A stretch of DNA of 64,000 nt from Eutypa lata (GCA_022661535.1 JAKULF010000006.1:930001-994000); one strand, 5' to 3'; counted from the first letter of the stretch, positions 13,286 through 25,970 are shown. The notes: generated by a model from the sequence alone, not told the origin. Made by a program: numbers and translations.

Positions 13286-14377
13286 ATGGCCGCCAACCCA
13301 GTTCAGAGCATCATCAACAACAAAGGTATTGTCTGTCATGCGCGAACCCATCCATTCATACATGATCTTTGGCTGGCGGGCGATGCTTTAGTGAGCTCTC
13401 GCCGTTTTTAATTGGCTTCGTACAATGACTATTGAGAGCTTGCGACAAATCAGCGCGGTCGTCGCACTCCGCACGCATGATCATTGGGCGCAAGTGAGAG
13501 CACAGTGTGACTAATTGTATTTATCGTCTGCACAGTCGAGACATCCACCAATGATGCGCCCTCCACCACAGTGCCAGATACCGTCAATACCACGGACACG
13601 AAAGTTCCCGCATCGGACACAAGCGCCCCGCCCGTCGCCCCCGCCGTCGATGCCGACACCGGGAAGACGGCCGAAGCTTCGCTGGCGCCCGCTCCCGTGA
13701 CGCAGACCCCTACCGCTACCAACGCCGCCGAAGAAGTGGCTTCCGTCCCCGTTGCGGAATCCGCTAACGAAGAGCCCCCATCGATTGCCAAGGGCGACCT
13801 TTCAAGCAAAGTTGATGCAGCTGACACGTTAGCTGAACAGCCGGAGAAGCAGACCGATCAGATCCCCACGCCAGTATCGCAGCCGCCTGCCACAGAACCT
13901 ATTACATCGGAGGCGGGCGCGGGAGCGGGAGCGCCCGGTGCCGAACCCAAATTACTACCGAAGCCCGTGTCGGTAGAGGAAGTTAGCGACAAGGGCACGC
14001 CCATTGCGAACCCTCCCGCGACGGCGGCTACTATTGCAATTCAACCCGACAGCGCTGCTGAGACGACAGCTCCGAAGACTACATCTGTAGCGGAGCCCGA
14101 GAAGTCCGAACCCGAGAAGTCCGAACCCGAGACAGGCGACAAGCGGAAGGTTGACAAAGTTTCCAATGGTTCGGCCGATACTCCTAACGGGATAGCAGGA
14201 CACGACGACCACGACGACGAACCAGCCGGCAAGAAGCAAAAGTCGAACGGCGCAAGCACGAACGGAACTGCTCCCAACAAGAAGCCCGGCCGCCCCAAGA
14301 AGGAGAAGAAGGCGCCTGCGCCTGTGGGCAGGACCGTCAGGAAGACCAGAAGCCAGGGTGCAGCTGACATCCAGTAA
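13286..14377 (+). CDS. Low-complexity AT-hook protein
   Basis: Two exons: 13286-13325 and 13536-14377 (293 residues). The start (tcATGGCCGCC) has a good context, and the 210-base intron ends in cacag. Most of the protein is Ala/Pro/Thr/Glu-rich and probably disordered, with a short tandem repeat EPEKSEPEKSEPE around residue 190. The C-terminus is basic: a bipartite KR-type nuclear signal is likely (DKRKVDK.., GKKQK), followed by one AT-hook-like core KKPGRPKKEKK. This suggests a small nuclear, DNA-minor-groove-binding or chromatin protein. I do not recognise a named orthologue. The function is inference from composition and the single hook. Confidence 0.75.
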
Positions 14378-16059
14378 TAATGAAGAAGACAATAACACCG
14401 AACAATTTATTTTGATGATAAGATCCTATAACAAACACTCTTTTGAACGTATCTGACAAGGACGGCGGCACTGTTTTTCCGGGGTACTGGCGGTGTATTG
14501 GGGAAAAACTCACTTAACTACTGGTGTGAGGGTCTTGGTCAAAGTGAGGTCTTGCTTTTTTCTTCTTCTTCTTTTTACTCCTTTTTGATTATATTCGTTT
14601 TCTTCATGTATATACAGAGTTCAATGTTTAATGCACAAACATCATCCTAGCTATGTCTATTATAATCCTTGGTGTGATATGCTCTGTTTGTCCCATGTTA
14701 TGAAGTGACATAGAATACAAATATCCAACGCTACGTGAAGAACTATTCCTTTCTTTAAATGGCACTGGTTACCCCATCTATATTGATATATTTGGGAGGG
14801 ACCTCACGACCACCCAAACTTACTGGCAATAAATTTCCACTCATAAAAGTTGAAGAGTGGTTCTACCAAGGTACAGACCTGAAGGCGGTTTTGAGGTGCG
14901 GATAATCTAGTGCTCGTGCAGTAGGTGAAATATCAGAGGTATTACGTGCGTTCTTCTTTCGATGTAATCCAGAGCTACAATTGCTATCCATTTATTATTT
15001 GACTTGTTTACACCAGTTGAATGATTTCTACTGAAAAGGGGGGCCTTTTAGTAATTACACTTGCCATCGGCTTGTATTTATTGCTTCATGTTAATTATAA
15101 CCCTTTTTCTAAAAACTCTTTTCCGGCATATATTAAGATCAACTGACACTTAAATAATATACCACGAATATTAATTTAGACTTACGATTACCAATTTGTA
15201 AGGAACCTTGTATTGAATTGCATGAAATAATACTTCAATCGTCGTTGTATGAGTATGAGATACGTAGTTACATGGAAGCGCTAACTATGTCTGCCCGTTT
15301 ATTTGGCACCGTTCCTTTATCTTTTTGCCAACACAAATATACTTCATTCATTCATATACCTTAAAATCTGCAGGCGAACCTGTCAGGTTTGTGTTGTAGC
15401 GTACAGTGATGAAAAGCGAGAAGTCGGCAGTTCTAAGCAATGGCTTGATTCAGTATATATCTATGGACTTCTTTTCCACGATCTGGAAAGAATATGACCG
15501 AGTCTAAGGCTCAGACCAGCGAGTATCGACTGGCAACCTCTTTTCCGGTAAATCGTATGACATTACGACGAGATTGGTAAGTAGCTCTAGGCTGTTAACA
15601 TGTACTATGGCATAGCTGCTTACATATTTGGATTCTCTTTTATTTGACAAGAGACAAATAATTACACTGTCGGATCAAGGTATTTCTTAATTTACATTCA
15701 GTTTGATTTATGCGATTTATTCTTATATTTCACTCGTTTAGTTAACTTCTCGCCCCGAATATTGATCCGCTGCATTTCAAAACCCCCGGTTATCTCAATT
15801 AGAAGTAACATGTTATTTCACACCGCATCACTACTTATCGGATCAACACGACAGCACCCTAAGCTCATGGTGCCCTTCCCACATGCACACCATATCGCCT
15901 TGCGGAATTAGGTTGCATCGTGTGAGCGTATGCACTTGCGCAAATCACAGCACGCCCTATCGCGCATCGTGACGGTTGATACAACTGGTCACGGGCCAAG
16001 CTGCGCCCCCAAGTTGTACCCCTTTCTTCCTTATACGCCTTTCAATACTCGTGTCCAAA
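14378..16059. other. Intergenic, AT-rich
   Basis: About 1.7 kb of AT-rich DNA with no supportable gene. It includes the 3' region of the AT-hook gene and the promoter of the kinase gene. Confidence 0.5.
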
Positions 16060-17285
16060 ATGTTCTTTAATTCAATAAACACATTGAGGCATCATGGCAC
16101 CAAGGTGTTAAGAATGGCTTCTTCTACGTTTGTCGGGCGTTCTGGCCGTATCTATGAGAAACAAAAGGTACTCCGAGCTGGCCGGAAGGACATTAGTGAT
16201 GATATCTGCCTTGTTAAGTCAGTATTAGACCTAACTTCTGCCTCCTTTCTTCCCTCTGACTAGGTCACATAGACAGCTCGAGACTAATACATGTATGAAC
16301 ACCGCTAGATCCGGGGACAAATCTTTCGTTTCCAAACCCGTTTCCAAGTCTATCTTTGATTCATCTAAAGAGCTGAAGGACCAGTTTGGGAAAGTACGAA
16401 ACCTTCGAACTCATATTGACGCGGGCGTAGACGGATTTGTGCTCATCTATGAAGCCTTTGCTGCTGACCTCCTGGAATTCATCAAAAGTAGCCCTCCACT
16501 TACATTGGAAGCAAGGAAGTTCATTCTACGCGAGGTCGCCGAAGGACTAAGAAAACTGCACGATAATAATTGGGTACATCTAGGTCAGTCGCGGTGATCC
16601 CCTACCACGAGTATTATATTAACTTGAATCTCTGCTTAGATGTGAAGCCAGATAATGTCATGCTCGACTGGAGCTGGTACGAAGACAAGGATATGGTACG
16701 GGTAGATCGAGTGGTCTTGACGGATCTGGACTGTTCTCGGAAGTTGGAAGGGAACAAGACTCTGCATGGCACTTTTGGAAATTGCATGTGGCGTAGCCCA
16801 GAAGGCCAGCTAGATACGGGAATAGGCCTACATTCGGACATTTTCTCCTTCGGACTTCTAGTACGTCAAGTCGCCCTCCTGCTCCCTTTTCGACTAAGGC
16901 CTGCTGTACTCACATATTTGTTATCTAGTGCCTCTTTACCGTGACGGGGGCTCAAACGCTGGTTCCACACTTCGAACACCTGGAGGAGGTCAAGGTCGAT
17001 CCAGGTATCGTTGTTTTGATTGGTTTGCTCCAATACTTCGGGCCGCCACCCGAAGGGCTCTTGAAACATGTCGGCAATAAGTCTGCTGACGTCTTGACAA
17101 ATCTCTGGCAAGCTATCCAGGAGGACGATAAGAACGAGGGGTTGGGCCCGTTCGATCAGTGGGACGAAAGCACGCTTCCTGAGTTCACCCCTGAGACCAA
17201 GAGATTCCTATCAAGGATGTTAAATCTTGATCCTGCGCAGAGGGCCACTATTGCTGATATTTTGGAGGACCCCTGGTGGAAGTGA
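16060..17285 (+). CDS. Divergent protein kinase domain protein
   Basis: Four exons: 16060-16217, 16264-16583, 16640-16860 and 16929-17285 (351 residues), with phases that agree. The catalytic loop reads VHLDVKPDNV: Asp (about residue 160), Lys and Asn are kept, but HRD is HLD. The metal-binding DFG is replaced by DLD (TDLDCSRKL). An activation segment GTFGNCMWRSPEGQ (APE-like SPE) and a helix F motif HSDIFSFGLL follow. The glycine loop (VGRSGRIYEKQKV) is poorly kept and the VAIK-type lysine is uncertain (KSFVSKPVSK). The fold is clearly a eukaryotic protein kinase, of a type common in fungal accessory gene sets. Whether it phosphorylates anything is open because of the weak N-lobe. The second intron falls exactly inside the catalytic Asp codon. 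Confidence 0.82.
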
Positions 17286-17851
17286 CTTGCGTATTGCAAC
17301 AATGAGGGCGTTCGAGTGGTCCGCGGCTATGTATTCTCAGCACGTTAGACCATGCCCCCTAGTTGGGTTGTACTGAATTGATAAACCCCACTTCTGTTCT
17401 AGACTATTATTTCCATGTGACTATGAATTTCAACTGTGATCACACTTCACCAGTAAAGGCCTAGTATAGCTAGACTCTTTCCTTTAGTAAGAGCTTGCAA
17501 CTCACTGGTGAGTAATGATAGCCTCGTCCATGCTCAGGTGCCATGACCACGTTAGTATGCCTGCTTCATACCATACATTGCCGGTGACTAGAAGCTCCCA
17601 CAAATAATGAATATTTATACTAAAGAAAATATACTATACAATTTGACATAAGTTCATAACCGGATCTCTTGTTCCCCTATAGCTTAAAACTGAACACAAC
17701 TGCCCACGGACTTATCATTAGACGCATAAAATGGCTTCATGGTTGGGGCAATGTGGCTGAAGGTAACCACCATGAATACTGCGCCTATAAGGGATAAGCT
17801 GCTGTATTGAAGGCTCGCCTTGTTGGAAAATATTGGACGCGCCTGGTATCG
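17286..17851. other. Intergenic, convergent 3' ends
   Basis: AT-rich spacer between the kinase and the next minus-strand gene; nothing recognisable. Confidence 0.6.
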
Positions 17852-20298
17852 TTAACTTGTTGAAGAGTCTGCTCCTGAGGCCGCCGTCAATGCCACAGCT
17901 TGTTGAGGCTCAACGGGTAAGCCCGTCGCTGCTGACACAGCATTGATTCCGGGGGGGTCTCCAGTTGTAGTAGAGTCCCTTGCTGTACTTAAGGGTACTA
18001 AGCTTTGATGGCTGTCCGCCCCTTCTAGGTTGGAGTTAGAAGTCTTGTTAAGAGGGTCCGCGGCCAGTACTTCGTTGTCTCCAGGAGACATCTCAATGGA
18101 TTGGGCGGGCTCTGACCAGTTTTGCTGCAGAACAGGATGCGCTAAGTCGGTGATATCTAGGCAACCTAATAATTCATCCCCTTTAGAAGCTGGAACTAGA
18201 TCTGTACATTTAGACCAAGTACCAAAGCCACTCGTTTCGTGAGCTAAGCGTTGAAGCTGTAGAGTTCCATTTGTTGTCCATTCTAAATAGGCATATTGAC
18301 TATAGAGTTTTCTCTTAAAAAGAAAGGCGGATATAGGTTCTAGTAGATAAGATACCAGTATGATCGAGAAACCAACAATTAATGTGAAGTATAGGCCAAA
18401 AACACTTAGGGATGCGTATGCTGTGCTTCTGATTTTCTAGTAACCAGTTAGAACATCGGGGAGAGACAGACAGGGAGGGGAAGAAGATAGAGAGAGAGAT
18501 AAAAAGGAATCTTGAAGGAGTATATACCTGGGTATTGCATAAATTGAGAAGCTCCTGTGTTGTGAAATTAACACGCCATTGAAGAACACCAGGGTTTACT
18601 GGGCCATATGCTGTCTCGATATATGCTGCTTGCGTTGCCGCGTTTGCGATTTCAACCCAATTTATTACGTCAAGTTGCCATTGATCAGGTGGCAACGAAC
18701 CTTCATCGCCAATTATCAATGTTTTTGCCGAATGCAATGCTTTTTGGCCCAGTTGTCCTACGATATCCTCAACCAATCTGGGGCTACTGTAAAGTGTATT
18801 CGCAAAGTACAGAAAAAGAGCTTCCTGGGTGGTTTTCGGCGCCGTATCGTTTGCGAAGTTCATATAACTCGAATCAAAGAATTGGGCGACGCCAGCAATT
18901 GAATCGCGCAAACTAGCCATTGGCCCACATTGCCTGCTGTTAGATGTGGCACGGCAGAATTGGTGTTGTTCAGCACAGCCGAGAGGAGAAGCCGGTTCCA
19001 AGGGAAGATAGATTGGTCTCGTATGCGGTCCATCCTCGGTCAACATGTCTGACGGGGTTGCGGATGTGCGGTACCAATTATCATCTACTGGCTCGCTGTA
19101 TTTTATACTGTTCCTGGATAGGAAAACGAGGTGTATATCGGCATCCTGCCGAAAGATCGCATGAATTGGTGTGAATTGTGCTGATGCATTATAGGTCATG
19201 TTATTCTTTACGTAAGAATTGAATACACTAGGTCTCGATAATTAATAACACAGGCTAGATAGGCAATCACGAATCGCAGTCCAAATAACCACTAGGAAAT
19301 ACTCACTCTAGTCGGTAATAGCCGGAGTTGGCGGCTGTGTCCGGAGACAGCAAAAATGCATACTGGGATTCCACAGATTGAGCTGCATATGTATGATTCC
19401 GGACAGAAATAACATCGCCAATAAGGGGGCCGTAGTCGTAAAACGTCAAGTTTCCGAGGGATGGAGTGTTCCGGCTACTTGTGAACCCGTTTGTAGCTAG
19501 TGGTGCGCAATGGAGGACATTCCTCCACAGAATCCTTTGATCAGGAGGAGTGTTCAAGCCAAAGTCGCTGTGGCTATCTAGATACCCGGTATCAATATGT
19601 AGGTTTTTCGATGTTTCTCTACATATTCCATTTCGAAAAGGGCAGCCCGCTGTCTTATCAATAGTAAAAGCACTAAGCTTATTCTTAACAAAGCTTCCAC
19701 AGTTAAGGTACTCATCACTATTATTTGAATAGCACCTCTGTGCATAGTTCGCCGCATTGTCAAGCCGTTCCGCCTTATAGCTATAGGCATTCGAAAACCC
19801 GGGTTGCGTAAGGGTCGGGTACGACATATAACCGCAGTTTGCGCTTTTCACCAACACTTCGTTGCCAATCGAGGTTGAAATGAGGGAAGAGAAGATGCCG
19901 GCAGCTGTAAAAGCAAAGACACATAGCATAGCAGTAATGGCTGCAGTTATCGAGCGGAAGCGCTTTTGCGAGCGACCGGACCATAGGAGCTGGAAGAGCA
20001 GCCTGATGCCTTCTTCAGGAGAAGAGCAGTTGCGTAAGATTGCCTGGCATTGGTAATACACCGCGCTCTGGGGATCGGATGTCGAATAGAGTCGATGGAG
20101 AACGAAGCAGAGGATTCTCCAGAAACGAGTTGATACAAAAGCAATGAAAAAAGCGACAAATGCAATCAAAACGTTGGCATCTGATTGTTTGAAAGTGTAT
20201 GTAGCTCCCATAACCCGTCCACGAGACCAATTGGTCCAAAGGCCAATATGGACTGGATATTGGTCAGCTAAATTGCTGGTATCTCCTATGGAAGCCAT
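17852..20298 (-). CDS. Uncharacterised fungal integral membrane protein with large extracellular loop
   Basis: Three exons: 20298-19307, 19227-18528 and 18436-17852 (758 residues), phase-consistent. Hydrophobic segments lie near residues 40-60 (VLIAFVAFFIAFVSTRFW), 115-140 (AAITAMLCVFAFTAAGIF) and about 575-600 (SVFGLYFTLIVGFSIILVSYLL). The roughly 430 residues between the second and third carry many Cys and N-glycosylation sequons (for example NNSDEY, NFTTQ), so this part is probably outside the cell or in the lumen. The C-terminal tail is Ser/Thr/Ala-rich. This layout is widespread in filamentous ascomycetes as a lineage-expanded family of unknown function. I do not recognise a named gene. 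AT-rich codon use and its place in the accessory stretch set it apart from the housekeeping genes at the right end. Confidence 0.8.
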
Positions 20299-22216
20299 GA
20301 TGGGTCTCAGTGATTAACTAGGGCTCGTATATCCACCAAGAGGTAAATGTCGGGTTAGCACATCGAGATTGATCGTACCACATTCGAACGGCGACAAGGT
20401 GGCCTTTAAATGACAAATTGAAAATAACATAAGTCTGCTAAGAATGAAATGTATTCAAATCTGCTGTCATGTTGATGTAACCATACGGTCGTATAGGACA
20501 CCCCTATTGTCACAGTATATATAGCGCTATTGCCACCCAAGCAACAGAGGCGTCGTTTTTGTTATCTCTATTCATCAAATTCGGTTCCATGACCGAATGC
20601 AACTCAGATAGTGCCGTGGATAAAGTATCATTACTAGCATCTTAGTCATATGGTGCTAAGCTTTTAAGAAGCCGCTTAGGTAGGTTGATACTAAGTTCGA
20701 CAGGCTGTGCAACTGAAGAAGCCACGGCTGCTACCTAGCTCCCATCTCCAGAGTTTAGCCTTCCCGTAACAAGGCTCGACCGGTCTCTATACTAGGCTTA
20801 CAAAGCTATGACTTAGACTTAGCAAAAGGCAGCCGATACTAACGCCAAGAATGTTGGAAAACGGCGGCCGAATGTGGCAATCACTAAATTTGGTAGAGCC
20901 GTATCTGTCAGGGATGTGATGTACCTATAACGCGGACGCTGCAACAACACGGCCCTTCCGTGAGTGGACTGCCTTAATAGTAAGTCTGAGCGGCAGATGT
21001 TGTGTAATGTGGCTAATCCTTCACTACCTCTTGAACCAATTACCGACAGACCTACATATAGTTGTGCATGAGAGCTCAGTTCTGGCCCGGAAGCAGGTTT
21101 AAGATATGATAGTGGTCGATTAATAGGTTGGAATTTTTGTGCAATAGGCCGACTGTAGTTAATGGCCCCCAAAAGCTATGCTCCATACCCCGCTGCTTTG
21201 CATGTTTATGTAACAATGAAAGGGGCCACGAGGGAAGCTAGCTACAATATAAAAAAAGGAATGAATTAATTTCTAACTCTCGGTGAACTGGAATGACTTT
21301 ATGACCGAGGTTGAAGCTCCTCACATGCAGCTAGAGGCACAAATGCCTCTTTTGTGAAGGGGCGGGTTGTACTGGAAGGCGATAAGCCACTAACCTGAGA
21401 GCCTTGCTTACTATTCATATCAACTATTGACCTTTAGGTTGGGCTATGATGATCAAGGAATTGCAGATCCCTTCTGAGCTGAGATTGTGCTGCTCAGGAA
21501 GCCTATGGCCGCCAGTATCATATTGATAATCTAGGAGTCCCGGGATTTTCTCGCCACCTCTCACCGAGCTAAGTAACAAGTTTACGGATGAGGCTGCGCT
21601 GATTAAGGGATCTGCATGTCTACCCAACTAGGTCGCCTCATCCAATGTCGGTGAACCTGCCAACATCTGGATTCCCTTTCTTAATTAATTCTGGTTGAAA
21701 ATATATGTTAACATATCCAACTAACAATTATTAAATTATCTCTCATTAGATTTACAATTTAGAATTTCTTCATCATTATTACGATGTTACATTTGGAAAT
21801 TTAATAGTTGATACTACCTTAGTCCTTGCTGCTTACTTTGCAACGGCCATCCCTAGTATCAAAAGACTCGCAGCAAGTTGTTTCCAGACCGTGGAAGTGA
21901 TATCCAACGTGTTGGGGGCATGTTTTCCGTGCCCCCAAGTCGCCTAAACTATCCTGACAGCTCTTTCCCCAAGTACCTAGTTCTAGGCCTCTTGGCGAAT
22001 GTCTATACCGCTGTAGCCGGGTCCGATAGCATGACCAGCCCCGATACATGACAGTAGAAATAGAAGCCATGCAGTTCCGGACATAGAGACAACACGATCA
22101 TTAGTTCTTTGGCTGAGGAGTGTCCTCCCCTTCCCCCAACCTTTTCTCGGGCCCACTCTACGCTCCAAAAGAAGATAGAAGAAGCAACCAAATAAGACAA
22201 AAGAAAGAAATTCTAG
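20299..22216. other. Intergenic, no gene supported
   Basis: About 1.9 kb, AT-rich. An open frame at 20819-21172 on the minus strand has no motif and no intron support. No terminal repeats were seen. Confidence 0.5.
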
Positions 22217-23071
22217 TCACTGGAGTTCACTGGGAGTCTGCGTAGAATGGGGCTCGGTGGGCAGCTCAGACCTAGGCACTCCGTGTAGCTCGCGGACCGC
22301 CGGACTCAGCGTGATCTTATCGCTCTGGACAGAGTGGTCCTTTTCAGTGGTAGAAACCTCCTTGAACCTATGCTTCCAGACCAGGAATCCTATCAGACCC
22401 ACGACCAAGAGACCACCTAGTGTTGCGCCGACCGCGATGCCAGCTACCGCCCCGGTCGACAGCGTAGCCTGATCCGTCGGTGTCGGTTCACTCGAGCTCG
22501 TTGGTACCGGCACACTGGAGGTCGTCGATGTAGCCTTTGAGGATATAGATGTAGACGAGGGGGCCGTAGTTGTAGACGTAGACGAAGCAGGGTCAGAAAC
22601 GTTGAAATAATGGGACGTGGTCAATATATCTCCAGAGGCCGCATCGTTCATCAGAAAGAAGTACACGTTGCTCAAGCTCGCGTTGTGATCCGAAGGGAAG
22701 TCATCGTAGCTGATATCCCAGCTGAAAGAACCCTTAGTTGCATCCCCTGGATACAAGATCAGCCTTAGTGTTGTGGTTCTATTTGGAAACTTGCAAGCTG
22801 CGTAGACTGACTCGTAACTAAAGCACGTTGAACCCCGTTCAAGCTCTCGCCAGGTGGATCTTGTTGGAATATCACTATGTTTACACTGTCGGAGTCCGTT
22901 TCCCAACTGCATGTCAAGGTACTCCCCGAGGCGATACACTGGGTTGTCGCGGTAGTCCTCAGTGGGACCCGCTCCTGGGGGTCGGAAGAAAGCATTCTCG
23001 GCGTGAGCACCCAGCATGCATACGAGAACGGTAGTAAGAAATAGCAAGTAATACATAGCGGACAGCTTCAA
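22217..23071 (-). CDS. Secreted or cell-surface Ser/Thr-rich single-pass protein (possible internal frame switch)
   Basis: One open frame of 284 residues. A signal peptide (MYYLLFLTTVLVCMLGAHA) is followed by FFRPPGAGPTEDYRDNPVY, then a Ser/Thr-rich stalk (about residues 160-200), one membrane helix (TGAVAGIAVGATLGGLLVVGLIGFLVW, residues about 203-230, quoted as two parts: TGAVAGIAVGATLGG and LLVVGLIGFLVW) and a short cytoplasmic tail. This matches a broad fungal family of wall-associated or sensor-like type I membrane proteins of unknown role. Between about 22908 and 22790 the family-like reading (WETDSDSVNIVIFQQDPPGES) lies in the neighbouring frame. The annotated frame therefore probably contains a stretch of about 40 residues that is not the ancestral protein. 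It may be a real pair of compensating indels, a sequencing slip, or a decaying gene. No intron explains the first switch. Confidence 0.65.
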   Translation of the reverse strand: MKLSAMYYLLFLTTVLVCMLGAHAENAFFRPPGAGPTEDYRDNPVYRLGEYLDMQLGNGLRQCKHSDIPTRSTWRELERGSTCFSYESVYAACKFPNRTTTLRLILYPGDATKGSFSWDISYDDFPSDHNASLSNVYFFLMNDAASGDILTTSHYFNVSDPASSTSTTTAPSSTSISSKATSTTSSVPVPTSSSEPTPTDQATLSTGAVAGIAVGATLGGLLVVGLIGFLVWKHRFKEVSTTEKDHSVQSDKITLSPAVRELHGVPRSELPTEPHSTQTPSELQ

Positions 23072-24831
23072 CTCAGACTATCTAGACAATGTGAAACAGA
23101 ACGACTAGATTCATTATGGGAGTAAAGGCGATGCGACATGATGCTGGTTTAACCTAGAGGTAGATATGTTATGACCTACGGCCTAAGCAGGATATTCTTA
23201 GCATAGAACTAGGAGGTCAGAGCTATCGAAGCGGCCTGCAGTTGGTGACTTTTTTGCTAAAGAAAGAAAGCCGTCAGGAGCTCCGATTCGCCTGTAGGCC
23301 GTCCGACAATGTCCCTGAACCAACTGCATTATCTCCTACATCCGGCCCCACCATCATTACTACGCAGGGCTGAGAGGACAGCCTATTAAGTTACTACTCT
23401 AGAAAGCACATCTTACATGCATTACAATGGATCACAGGTGAGCTGAACTGAGGAACGATCAGGGATCATGCATTGTTACATGTAGACATGTCTAAGTGTA
23501 TGCGACTTAATTAAACATGCGTAGTAGCAAATAATACCGACATAGAAACTCCGTTCAGCGAATTGACGAACCTGCATGCGAGTACACAGGGATTTTCTCA
23601 TGCTTTCTTGAGGATCCACTACCTATATTGAACTTGCATTATCTTGTTAATCAGCTTCATACCTCTTGCAACTTCTTCCCAAACTTGAGACTGCTAGAAC
23701 CAATATCATGTATTGTCCACTTATCTTTCCAACTTCACCATTTTGCTCCTCAGAGATTTGGCCATGATGAGCTTCTTTAGTTCCTCCAAGCCCTTGAAGA
23801 CTAGACTGGCATCTTCGTTTTCAAAGGAGGTTGGGCTTTGGTGACAAGAAGGGCCAAACTAAGACACAATCTCCGAAGTAAATGAATACTATATCTCACA
23901 ACACCGAGAAAGAGAGTATCTTCTGTCGTACTTCAGCCTATCCCACCACTTGCTGGGAATTCATCAGTTGGTAATAACCGGCCTTTTGAAAATAATGAAG
24001 CTTTCAGAAACTCAACATATTTTTTAGAATGGTTCCAGGAAGGGCAAGGGGGGGTCGTGCCAAAATCTGTTGAATTGTGTCAACCAAGTAATCCAGACGA
24101 CGGAAAATGCACCAACGAGGTACAAGGCAGCAGGCTGTATTAACATCAAAGAAAGGCAAGATCCATCTTGTCATCAGCATTAATCACGAAAGATATTATT
24201 AGCGCTAGCCTCGCATTTAATACCATTAGATATGGGGCCACGGCATGAACCGTAGTACGGTTTAGTTTAACTGTAAGATAACGCATATTGTCTTGAGAGT
24301 ATCTATTTCACTAATTATCTACGACGATAATGCAATATGTCCAGGAAAGAATGGATATCATTTTTAAGTTGAGCCAATATCTCCGGTCGCCTCTCGTGCT
24401 GTAAGCGCACATCTTCCGTTTTCTTTGAAATGGAGACATTATGGAAATAACCTTTGGTAGCAGCATTGATTGATGCAATTCAGTCGATCTCGAATTCCAT
24501 CCGCAAGCTACATACCCAAATAGCACATTAGGTAAGGCATATAGGGGCGGACCAACCAGGTGGTGTCACCCAGCTTAGTAATGAAATATTTAACATATAT
24601 TTCATCTATACCTCGAGTGTATGTGCCAACGGAAATTTCTTTGTTTAAAGGAAATCGGGCCCCAGCTTTGAAAATTCTTCTCTTCTTTTATTCAACTCCT
24701 AACCTTTTTTTTCCCATTCTGTATTTCCTTGAACAGTCGCAAGAATTTCATTGATTGATAAACGAACTTCAATCAACCAACCAATCAACACTTTCTTTTA
24801 TTGTTAGAATCGCAAGTGTCTCATCTCCACC
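23072..24831. other. Intergenic with a possible short coding relic
   Basis: About 1.8 kb, mostly stop-dense. On the minus strand near 23840-23735 one frame reads like a protein end (..EDASLVFKGLEELKKLIM.. then a stop), but there is no upstream continuation, so I treat it as a possible relic only. Upstream of the next gene there is a CCAAT-containing repeat of caac/caat units near 24770-24790, plausible as promoter sequence. Confidence 0.4.
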
Positions 24832-25970
24832 ATGTATCCAGATTGGCCCAAGTCTGCTGCTGATCTAGTGCCGCTGCCTCGCTGCGATGGTCCGAAGCTG
24901 GGGCCGTTCATGTTTCACGGGTCGCAGAGGATCGAGTTCCTAGAGTACATCGGAGAAGGCTCGCACGCACACGTCTTCAAGGTTAGAATTCGGGAGAATA
25001 TCTACGCATTAAAGCTAGTAGGTAATACCAAGGACGAATGTACGCAGAAAGTTGAAAATTAACCATATTGTAGTTTAGATTCGTCTACGACGATGATTGG
25101 AGATCTCCTACAATCGAAACCGACGATATCCAGGTAATGAGAACATTTGCCAACTATTCGGAGCCCTTCAGCTGCGAATGCCGTGCTTACGGTCGCCTCC
25201 AAGAAGCCGGTTACGAAGACCTAGCAATCAGGTGCTTCGGCTACTTACTTTTTGACGAAGAGCACGAGCGTACTATGATGAATCAGTTCGGCGATCTCGA
25301 GCTCGACTTCAACGGGAATATGGATTACCCCGGGTATCAAAATATGCGCTCGCGCTTTCCGGGTAAAGATGGCAAGGACCCACCCATTCGGGGCATCGTC
25401 AAGGAGTTTGGTCAATGTGACGAGGATTTGACCACACTCCGTGCAAGGAAGCTCCTCAGGGATATCATTGGGTTGCAGCAGCTCGGAATCATCAACATAG
25501 ACGTGGCACACCGACAGGTTATCAGCGGCAAACTTTCTGATCTCAGCACCGTAATCACCTTGCCACATTTTCTGACGAATCCGAACCTGAACCTGAATCT
25601 CCATCCTAGCCAGATAGCTGCTATGGAGTTTGAAACTTTCCAGTTGAGCAATTATGACTACTGGTGTTTCGACGACATGGTGCAAGAGTGGAATAAGGAG
25701 AACAATGGCAAAATCGCGGTCTATGCATTCCCTGGCGGCGACGGTTGTCACACTAAATACAATCTGAGAAGTAGGCCGCCTTGGCGGTTTTACACCCTCG
25801 TTGATCCAAGGAGAGTGGGAGAGGGAATCTCGAAGAAGCGCAAACGGGCTAGGTGGTATTTTAATTGTGGTCCGAAAGCAGCCGCAACACTCAACTATAA
25901 ATCCGGATTTAGTAGCTTGCATGACTGGGAGTTTAAAGATGGATATATATATCCACTACGAAGATACTAA
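24832..25970 (+). CDS. FTA2-domain (kinetochore Sim4 subunit FTA2-like) kinase-fold protein
   Basis: Two exons: 24832-25017 and 25074-25970 (360 residues), with a 56-base intron (gtaggt..ttgtag) in phase 0. The N-terminal block GPKLGPFMFHGSQRIEFLEY, then IGEGSHAHVFKV and IYALKLFRF, is the hallmark of the fungal FTA2 domain, which resembles a kinase N-lobe (glycine loop plus lysine). The region GIVKEFG resembles the hinge, and LRDIIGLQQLGIINIDV takes the place of the catalytic loop, with no HRD or DFG residues in their usual form, so catalysis is doubtful. In fission yeast FTA2 is a centromere protein. In filamentous fungi this domain is found in many dispensable paralogues, so a kinetochore role here is not implied. 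The C-terminus is basic (KKRKRAR). Confidence 0.82.
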
